64,000 nucleotides of DNA from Chiua virens. Lineage: Eukaryota; Basidiomycota; Agaricomycetes; Boletales; Boletaceae. How positions within the stretch are numbered: position 1 is the stretch's first letter; the number at the start of each line of letters is the position of its first letter. Where the stretch lies: assembly GCA_019787685.1 (NCBI GenBank), contig JAHNUO010000007.1:310001-374000 (forward strand), in the 5' to 3' direction. The notes beneath the pieces are model-generated. The model was given only the letters and a program-made list of their open reading frames with translations. It had not been told where the DNA came from and did not search any database. The position numbers were made by a program, and so were the translations under genes. Below are positions 56,163-64,000 of this stretch, piece by piece.

Positions 56163-58154
56163 TCAACCAACAATCTCAACCTCCGAGTCTGAGTCAAGGT
56201 TCCCTTCCACCGAGTCCAAGTCTGACTCTCCTGTAAGATCAATCACGGGTCTGCATTGCTGTGAGCTGTGCGATGTGCTCGTGCCAATGTGTGTAAAACC
56301 AGCATGCAGGAACGCACGCACTTCCGCCCGCTGACGAGCCTCTGTGCTTGTGTTGGATGAGGATGGCCTCTGCAAAACGAAGACATTGTCAGGCGAGAAA
56401 TGAAGTCATGAATGACCTTCAAGGTGCTTACCTCCATGCTGTGATCAGCAAATGCAGCTGTCTCTGTCGGAAATGCATGCTCAACTACACAAGCAGGGAT
56501 GGTGATGAACGCAGGCTCGTCAACCAGTTGGTGCCTGCTCTGCATGGGCAGAGATGGCAATGCCACACGGGCAGCATCAGCAAGCTGCCTTGTGTGAAGA
56601 CGAACCTGGAAGACAGCAAGTCTTGAGCCAATCGTCTCAATGACGCGACGGTCCACAAGTTTGAGCACCGGCTTGAATGTCGCTGTGTCATGGGGTTGCT
56701 TCGCCAGCTGAGACAGCTCGACTTTAGGATACAACACTTTTTTTAAAGTTGACAGTCATGCCTACCTTGCATAGCATGCGTAGCTCCATGCCTTCCCACA
56801 CTGTGGCACGCATCTTCTCAATGACCATCTTGCCATCCCACCCGAACTTGCATGCACAGAATGACGCCAGTGTGCCAAGAGCAGGTTGACAAGAAAGAAT
56901 GTGGTGCGGGAAATTAGTTGTGCCAGTTACTACATGGCGGCTGCCCATGCCAGCAGAGAATGTCGTTATTGGATGAGCATACTGCTCCAGAGTGTCATGG
57001 CTTGGAAACAAGGCTGGAATCGAGTTCGCAAGCATGGCATGCTTGCGTCCAACAAACCCTTCAGGGTCCGTCACCAAGACCTGTCGAAGGTCATCTTTCC
57101 AACTGTGGAGAAAGTCGGCAAAATCTGCCTTCCCCTTTGTTGTATGAGCGTCAAGCAGAGCCTCCCCAAGCTTGTACTGGGAGACGCCATGAGCCGTTCT
57201 GATGCCACAGTGTGGGATTCCATCCTATACGGTCACATAAGTCAAATATATATACTGTGGATGGTCGAAATTACTCACGTTGTAGTCACCACCACTCAGG
57301 AGAGCGATCAGGACAAGGTCGCTGTGGGTCAAGCCTGTGGCGTTCATAATGGCATGGTCTGTGTAGACCTCTACTCGGTCAAAATGGCCTGGTTGTTCTG
57401 GGCTTTCGACAAGAGAAACAGGTAAGAAAACAAGATGGATGGCCTGACTGGGGGGGGAGGGCCCAGGACTCTGAGAGTTGGATGCGCTTACCAGCAGATG
57501 ACACACGTAGCACCGAAGACCAGTGCATCGTTGTCAGTCGTCAGAACTGCATCAATGAGTCCGTTTTGAGAGAGTGCTGCAAGCTCGGCTTCAGCTTCAC
57601 CAGGTCCCTGCATATTGTTAGTTCACACCATTTCAATGATGTTCGTGCGCCAACCACACACCTCATACCATGCAAATCCAAAGATGGTCAGCATCTCTTG
57701 GAACGCAGAGGCAAGCCAGTGGTGTGTCCTCTGGACTCGCTTTCGCCGCTTCATGCGCGGCTGTGCAGGGCCATCAAAGACAAAGACCGCATGTAAGGGG
57801 ATGCTGAGAAACACCCCAAGCTGGTAAAACAGCGCTTGCAACTCGGGGTTTGCTCCAGCGCCAGCATGATTGTACCGAAAAACAGGACACACTGAGTGCA
57901 TCCATACACTGGTTGCATGGTATGAGCGATGCGTCGTGAGCAGGGCTTGCTCATACCTTGCATCCACCCCGACAGTGAGCAGCCCTGGACTGTCGCCAGA
58001 GCCACCATTTGGCCGAAAGCCTTCATTTGCTGCAAACTCCGTGAGAGAGCGTTCATCCATTGCGCACAATAGAATCTGTTTTCTGTCCTTGAACCCAGGA
58101 CCACGACAAAGGGAGAAAATGTAAACTCACCGGCCAGAGCCCTTTCACGCCCAT
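56163..58154 (-). CDS. XPG/Rad2-family nuclease (PIN-like), multi-copy basidiomycete type
   Basis: Structure-specific 5' nuclease related to FEN1/GEN1/XPG. It starts MGVKGLWP (58,154), the family's usual N-terminus, followed by an intron and LTEFAANEGFRPNG, LLTVGVDARYEQAL. Catalytic landmarks follow: YNHAGAGANPELQALFYQLG, HAVFVFDGPAQPRMKRRKR, after an intron PGEAEAELAALSQNG and VLTTDNDALVFGA, then VEVYTDHAIMN, LIALLSGGDYNV and a helix-hairpin-helix-like DGIPHCGIRTAHG. The C-terminal exon ends with an acidic stretch containing VIDLT, a SUMO-interaction-like motif, stopping at 56,163. Exons are interrupted by ~50-60 bp introns throughout; I have not fixed all boundaries. It lies head-to-tail with the Crypton recombinase gene, 160 bp apart. 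Such XPG-like genes are abundant in Agaricomycete genomes; DNA processing is inferred from the fold. Confidence 0.75.
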
Positions 58155-58299
58155 GTTGTACGAGGTTGAGTGCAGTTAGGGGGCCCCTGAGAATGACATC
58201 CGTCAAGATGCCTATTTGAAAATGAAAGAACGGGGAGAACACTGACCGTCAAGGATGGGCCTTGTCATGGCCACACATCGACATTCTTCTCGTCAACCC

Positions 58300-59265
58300 A
58301 CCCGCTCACCTCCTCAGTCGTGGGAAACAGTGTCTTGTCAATGTCCTTGGGCTCGTCACCAGGCCCGGACTTGTCAGCAAGTCAAATCGGAGTGATTCGG
58401 GCCCAGCCTGTCCCTGAATCTCAGCCAACTTCTCCTCCAAGTCGTCTGTGCTCACAGATTGCCGTTTTCGTCAATCCACTCAGTTGCCTTCGTGATGATA
58501 GAAAGTAAGGTCTTCTTGTCATCGTCATCCAACCTGCCACCGAGCCAAGTCCGGTCAGCTGGTTGCGATTTGATGCTGAAGACAAACGAAGACAACTGGT
58601 TGAGAGTTTTGATCCGCCTCGTCTTCCGATGCGGGTTCCTCAGCCTCCTGAACCATCCGCTCAATGTCTTCCTTGGAAAGACGTCCCCTCTCGTTCGTGA
58701 TAGTGATCAACTTGGATTTACCACTGGGGGTCACATGTCAACCCCGATCATCCATCTTTCGACTGAGTAGTGGGAATCACTTACATTCCCTTCTCGGCGG
58801 CAGCACCCACTTTCATGATGCCATTGGCATCAATCTCGAATGCAACCTCAATCTGAGGGATACTGCGGGAGAGTGACACATTGAAAGTACCACAATGAGA
58901 TCATAGGCAATGATCTGAGATTCACTGCCTTTCTCGTTGAGACCGTAGGCAGGTTCGACGTTATGGGTAGTACTAACCTTCTCACCGAGGTATGCCTCTG
59001 CAGTCTCCTTCACCTTCGTCAGAACCATGGTGCTGATTTCCTCAGTGGTCTGTAGAAGATACAGTAAGCTTCCTGCAACCAATGATCAGCGTAGAACAAC
59101 CTCGCAAATTCATGCGTCGTCTTGCCCTTGTAGCTGATTTGAATGGCAGGTTTCCTGCCTTTGTCGACGACATCCAAAGGCGAGTGCTTGAAAGCACTCT
59201 CGGTGGGGTCTCTGATCCTTGATAAATTTTTAGTGAAGGTAGGAAACAAACGAAGCAAGAAAACA
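58300..59265 (-). pseudogene. HSP70 fragmentary pseudogene
   Basis: Recognisable pieces of a cytosolic-type Hsp70 occur in the correct order on the minus strand, with parts deleted. DPTESAFKHSPLDVVDKGRK and AIQISYKGKT come from the ATPase domain. EEISTMVLTKVKETAEAYLG is well preserved, followed by a jump to YGLNEKGSESQIIAYDL. PQIEVAFEIDANGIMKVGAA comes from the substrate-binding domain. DDDKKTLLSIITKATEWIDE and DDLEEKLAEIQGQAGPE come from the C-terminal lid. The N-terminal GIDLGTTYS motif, the phosphate loops and EPTAAAIAYG are missing, and stops intervene. It cannot encode a working chaperone. Intron-like gaps suggest a decayed gene and not a retrocopy. Confidence 0.8.
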
Positions 59266-61168
59266 TACCGTAGTGAGTCCTTCGTCCTGGTGGAGGTGCG
59301 TTCCGAAGGTGTGCGGCCTCTGGAGTGGAGCAGAGCGCGCTGCGTGCTTACCTAACCGTGTCCTAATTAGGCAACCATTCAAGATGACGGTCGGTCGCAG
59401 CAGTGACGAGGACACTGGCAACAACGGGAGTTCAGAGTGGGCAAGAAAAATAAGAAAAACGTACAAACATATGGTCCATGTATAGATTGAACTCGCGGGA
59501 ATGAAAAGAAGGCAGTTTTCGCGAGGTGCTGTTGCCGTGATGGTGAGATGGGGAGGAAAGGTGTAAAGTGAGATAAGTGGCGATTTGGCAGAGTAAAGTG
59601 AGATAAGTGTAGCATCCCGAAAAATTTACAAGCTGTACATAAAAAAATTGTAAAAATTGTAAAAAAAATTCGTCGTTGCTTGTTTATCACGCTTCAACTC
59701 TGCTCAAGCGTCACCTGGACGTGTTTCTCACAGCCTTTCTGACCAGGCCGCTCCCTAGGACACACTCCCAGCCACAGAGCGTTTCACGCGCAAGCTCAGC
59801 TGGACAGGTTGACGCAAGTCTTGACCTGGGGCAACTCAGGTGAGTCGGTTCTCGGGTACTCACAATTTTCTGGACAATACTCATCCGTGTTGAAATGATT
59901 TACCTCCCAGCGGCCGTCCACCGTGTTCGTTCCTGCAAAAACGAGCATGCAAGGCACCCAGAGCACGGACATAGCGACCAAACCAAGTGCACGCGTTCTC
60001 CCTCAGTCCACAGCCTCACCCAGCCGGATATGTTCAAGTCGAAGGATCTACGACGGCGATCCGATGGTCGCGCTGACCATTGAGCCCCCAAGAGTCAAGA
60101 CGCGCGCAACACACTCAGTACAACTCTCCCAAGCCCGAGGTCACCCACAACACAATTCCACTGCGTCGACCATCAAGCCCAGAGCCTTCCAGATGCGTTC
60201 GACGCGCCCAGCACGAACGGCAAGCTTCATCGTGACCGCCACGTCCTCGCCCATGACACTAGCATCAGTCATTCCCATCGCATCTTTACATGCGGTTGGG
60301 TGTCGCGCGTATGGTATGTGAGCCTGTTACATGTATCGTGGACCACTCATGCTTTCTTTTTTTAAATTTGGCCAAGAGAAAGACCAGCATCGACGGATCG
60401 AGGTCTTCGAGAGACTTCAAGAACACACCCAACCGGACATCTTCGAGCTAGCCCAGCCCCCTCCCGTCAGCGTGCTCAGCACGACGGCGAGATTTCACTG
60501 GTGCGTCTTGGTGCGTCTTCACCCGCGCGCCATCGTTGATTCCGGGTCATCATTCCGATCATCATTCAGCCTACTACTGTACTAGTACCAAGACCTGCGC
60601 AAATCGAGGCCTTCGGGAGGGCTTCAAGAGCCAGAAGCTGACCGGACGACGACTCGCCTTAAACGCTGCACGATGCGACCGCGTCGACCGTCGCGAATCC
60701 CCTCCTCCCTCCCCCCAGGACGCGCTCGACGCGCTCTGTCGTTGCCGTCCCGAGACGCTGAGTCAGCACGGCTGACGCCGAGACGCGATCCGGGGTTCCC
60801 CGACAGGGATTCTTTTTACCCGTTTACAAGCTGTGCCACCGCACCGCATGTAAATTTCTCCGATTAAACTGACTTACCTGATCGTCCCAGTGGTGTCAGT
60901 TGAAGGATGCATATCTTCAACTCCGATCTTTCAAGTGGTAGCTGTCAAAATCATGCGGGTTTGTAAGGGAGGGCAAATTCTCCGCGGATGTCGAATCATG
61001 CGTGACGTGCCATGCTGCCAGCTGTGCCAGCTGATATCATCTGAATCCGAGTCGGTGGCGGCTTGAGGGAAAACGACTGTCGAGTCAATTAATCGTTCCA
61101 CCCCATACCTCAGGCTTTATTTTCCTCTCTTCCCTCTGAATCAAGTGTAGGACATTGAGCTCGTATCA
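59266..61168. other. Intergenic, no convincing gene
   Basis: 1.9 kb. Short ORFs at 59,923-60,321 and 60,673-60,867 are Arg/Ser/Pro-rich with no motif, in keeping with shadow frames of CpG-rich sequence. A poly-A/T patch lies at 59,635-59,675. Confidence 0.45.
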
Positions 61169-63457
61169 ATGCCAAACACTCGAAACATCCCCGGAACCCC
61201 ATCCGATTGGCGCTCACTGTGCAGCGCTCGGAAAGCTGCACAGGAAGCATCTATCCCCGACGCCTGGCGGATCGATGTGCCGTCGGATCCATCCCTGGAC
61301 GTGCGCACCCTTACAGAGGAATGTGGACTCTTGTCATCGCGAGAGCTCGCTATTATCGATCTCGGCACGAAGGACGTCTCTGCGCTAGTTCGTCTGCTTG
61401 CGGACAAGCGCTCGGGGTACACGAGCGTCGAAGTCACCACGGCGTATCTCAAAAGCGCGATCATAGCACACCAAGCCGTGAGTCTGTGATCTATTGGATC
61501 TTGACGGATGTCGGAATGTCGATGATGTTTCAGACAAACTGTCTCACGGAAATCTTTGTCGAGCGTGCCCTCGATCGGGCCAGAGAAGTCGATCGGTACA
61601 TGACGGAACGCGGAGGGCCCATGGGCCCTTTACATGGTTTGCCGATCTCATTGAAAGACCAGTTTATGATGAAAGGCTTGGAGACGATCATGGGTAGTAT
61701 AAACAGCTCTATGAAGTCGTGTGCCCTTCCCCTGATCAAGATCGTTCATTCTAGGATATGCTTGTAACATTGGGAAATTTGCAGAAGATGACTGTGTACT
61801 CGTGGAGATCCTGTACGAGCTCGGAGCGGTGCTGTTTGTTCGTACGAACGTGCCACAGACGCTCATGGTAAGCACTAGTTTTGCTTGGACCACGAGGGGA
61901 AATAAGTCGGATCCGATCTGATATTTCCCTGACATCCCTGCCATGTAGTGGGGCGAAACACACAACAATGTCTTTGGCCGCACGACGAATCCTTACAACA
62001 GGAAGCTCACCCCTGGCGGCTCTTCCGGCGGAGAAGGCGCACTACTTGCCATGAGAGGTAGCCCCTTGGGAGTGGGGACCGACATCGATGGGTACGAATC
62101 CAGTTCCATCCGTATCGAGGCATTGGGCCACATATGAAATGGTTGTAGGTCCCTCCGCATCCCCAGTGCGTTTTGCGGGCTGTATACGCTTCGGCCTTCG
62201 TACGAACGCCTTCCGTATCATGGCGCCGCTAATACCTTGATGGGTCAAGAATCCATTTCATCTGTGCTTGGACCGATGGCTACGTCCGTCTCGGCGTTGA
62301 AGCTGTTCACAAAGGCAATAATCGATGCCCGTCCCTGGGATCGTGACCCCCTCGTCGTCCGAAAAGCCTGGAACGAGGACGAGTACCGGCTGGTGGAGCA
62401 TGGTGGCGGAGAAAGGATGTGTCTTGCAATACTTTGGGACAACAAAGTTGTCAAACCACACCCTCCCCTCATCAGAGCCATGCAGTTGGTTAAGGGGGCG
62501 TTGGAAAAAGAAGGTCACCAGGGTAAGAGGGTCTGCTGATCACCATCCCAAACTCCACACAATTTCACTAGTTATTGACTGGGAACCTCTCAACCATATC
62601 GACATTTACAAGAACGCCGTACGTTCATAGCATTCTTTTCGACATGGGTCAGAATCTCACCTGACTTTGTGCAGCAAACTATCCTGGCTGCTGATGGAGG
62701 GGAGGATTATCGCAGGAGTTGTGAAGCATCTGGTGAACCTCTGATTGCTTCAATGATCCCTGAGGAGGATCCGCATCCATTCGACCTGGAGGTTTCCCTC
62801 GTGAAGGGTCTAGTTGGACCCCAGAGGAACAGAACTGCTTGGGAGGTATGTTCGTAAAATCACAGCAGGGTAGTTGCCTTTACCTATGACACCTTTTCAG
62901 CTATGGCAACTGCATACAGAGAAACGTGCACTGCGCAAGGCTTATCTGGACCACTGGAATGCAACAAGGAGCAGGACGAACACTGGTCGTCCTGTTGACG
63001 CGATCATCTTACCCGCAGTGGCGTACACAGCTTGTCCACACGGGTTAAATTAGTAAGTCAATGTTGTTTTGCATATGATAATCTCAATCCTACCCACTCC
63101 TACCCATCACCCACGTAGTGATTCATTCTATACGACGCTTGGAAATGCGATGGATTATGCTTGCGCCGTCTTTCCTGTGACATTTGTCGATCCCAAGGTT
63201 GACCACCCGGCGGAGCCACACGATTTTCACAATCACGAGGATGAGGCGTTTTACAAACTCTGTATGGTCGTGTGCCTTCGATCCGATCCGTCGTCGGTTT
63301 GAACTTGATTTTGACAGATGATCCGGACGTGTTCCCCGGACTACCTGTTGGACTTCAGCTCCTTGGTCGCACGCTAGAAGAAGAAGCCGTGATCGGCATG
63401 GTAGAAGTGGTGGACACTGCCGTCAAGAAACATGTTAAAGCAACGAAGGGGAAATGA
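61169..63457 (+). CDS. Amidase (amidase signature family, acetamidase-like)
   Basis: Hydrolyses amides to acid and ammonia with a Ser-cis-Ser-Lys triad. Ten exons close to 583 residues: 61,169-61,477, 61,534-61,693, 61,755-61,867, 61,949-62,091, 62,149-62,522, 62,572-62,618, 62,675-62,845, 62,901-63,052, 63,119-63,261, 63,318-63,457. Key segments are GPLHGLPISLKDQFMMKG (catalytic Lys), FVRTNVPQTLMWGETHNN, LTPGGSSGGEGALLAM (cis-Ser) and GVGTDIDGSLRIPSAFCG (nucleophile Ser). In the last segment the family normally reads DIGGS; here it is DIDGS, at the exon 4/5 junction, next to the oxyanion hole. The C-terminus has DVFPGLPVGLQLLGR. Length and order are normal for fungal acetamidases. No signal peptide; cytosolic. 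Confidence 0.92.
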
Positions 63458-63689
63458 AATTATTTTACAGGAACAAATAAATGTGGACTAAGTAAGATAA
63501 ATTCTACAGAACCTCGCCATATGTCTAGTTTCATTAGTTTGCAAAGCTACATTATTTAGGCGCAGTAGATACTTTAGTAAGAGATCGGATACTAAGATCT
63601 AAGATTGCAATTACGTTTGAAAGAGGCATAAAAATATTCTATGTCAGTGAGTGGGGTTTCAAGATCGCTTAGAAAATGTCGGAAATTCT

Positions 63690-64000
63690 TTAATATTGAG
63701 GATAGTTGGACGGATCTTCCCCATAACCCTCAGGACTGGCCTGCCTAAGAAGGGCAGCTATGACATCTAGGGACTGATACTGTTGACCCTGGGCACCATA
63801 ATAAAGGATCGGCCCGTCCCGCTCGGTGTTAAACATCCCATTTTGAGGCAAGTGGTTTGGAGGAAATTGGGTGGGATATACTATAGAAAGCAAGTAGCGA
63901 TGCAGCAACCGATCGTCATTCATCGACATCAGCCAGAGGCAGTATGGGAGACTGACTTACCCGTTTGAGTTAATGTCATTGATGGCATGCCTGGGAGATC
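63690..64000 (-). CDS. 3' end of an unidentified gene, cut by the window edge
   Basis: The last exon (from about 63,884 down to 63,690) encodes YPTQFPPNHLPQNGMFN, GPILYYGAQGQQYQSLDVIA and ALLRQASPEGYGEDPSN before the stop. An intron with GTAAGT donor (63,961) and TATAG acceptor separates it from an exon reading LPGMPSMTLTQTG that continues off the right edge. The Gln/Tyr/Pro-rich composition resembles the disordered tail of a regulatory protein, but no domain is visible. Confidence 0.6.

Noticed and set aside
59923..60321. 132-codon plus-strand ORF
   Set aside because: No recognisable domain, no splice pattern, ordinary for CpG-rich intergenic sequence.

Overview
The window comes from a filamentous basidiomycete, most likely an Agaricomycete. 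The evidence is genes with many ~50-bp spliceosomal introns, a STE3-type pheromone receptor, a Crypton tyrosine recombinase, Agaricomycete-style Ty3/gypsy elements and a PIF/Harbinger transposon. I cannot name the species. Gene and domain identities rest on my recognition of families in translated sequence; no database search was run.

There are two compartments. Positions 1 to ~39,100 are a transposon graveyard. At least five LTR families (called A to E here) are nested inside one another, often with 4- or 5-bp target-site duplications (TSDs) still readable, together with a PIF/Harbinger transposon, a Helitron-type helicase remnant, a ~160-bp tandem satellite and several minisatellites. Old copies have lost CpG to TpG/CpA, which suggests cytosine methylation and deamination. 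The exception is one young Ty3/gypsy element (family A, 22,239-32,326, minus strand) with 884-bp LTRs that I find to differ at four positions. It carries, antisense and downstream of pol, a spliced four-exon gene for a Zn2Cys6 zinc-cluster protein.

Positions ~39,200 to 64,000 are a gene compartment with normal CpG. From left to right: an ALDH3-type fatty aldehyde dehydrogenase (+), a small hypothetical protein (-), a mitochondrial MAM33/p32 protein (-), a Zn2Cys6 regulator (-), an Old-Yellow-Enzyme-type oxidoreductase (+), a STE3-type receptor (+), a MITE with perfect 51-bp terminal inverted repeats, a Crypton-type tyrosine recombinase gene (-), an XPG/Rad2-family nuclease gene (-), a broken HSP70 copy (-), an amidase (+) and the 3' end of an unidentified gene (-).

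The nesting gives a relative order of events. In the right-hand nest, LTR E was hit by LTR B', which was hit by LTR C. In the left-hand nest, LTR B was hit by another LTR B, which was hit by LTR A. The family A element landed in an LTR D that was already 5'-truncated. The points most worth a second look are the intron-bearing antisense zinc-cluster gene inside element A and the Crypton/XPG-nuclease gene pair.
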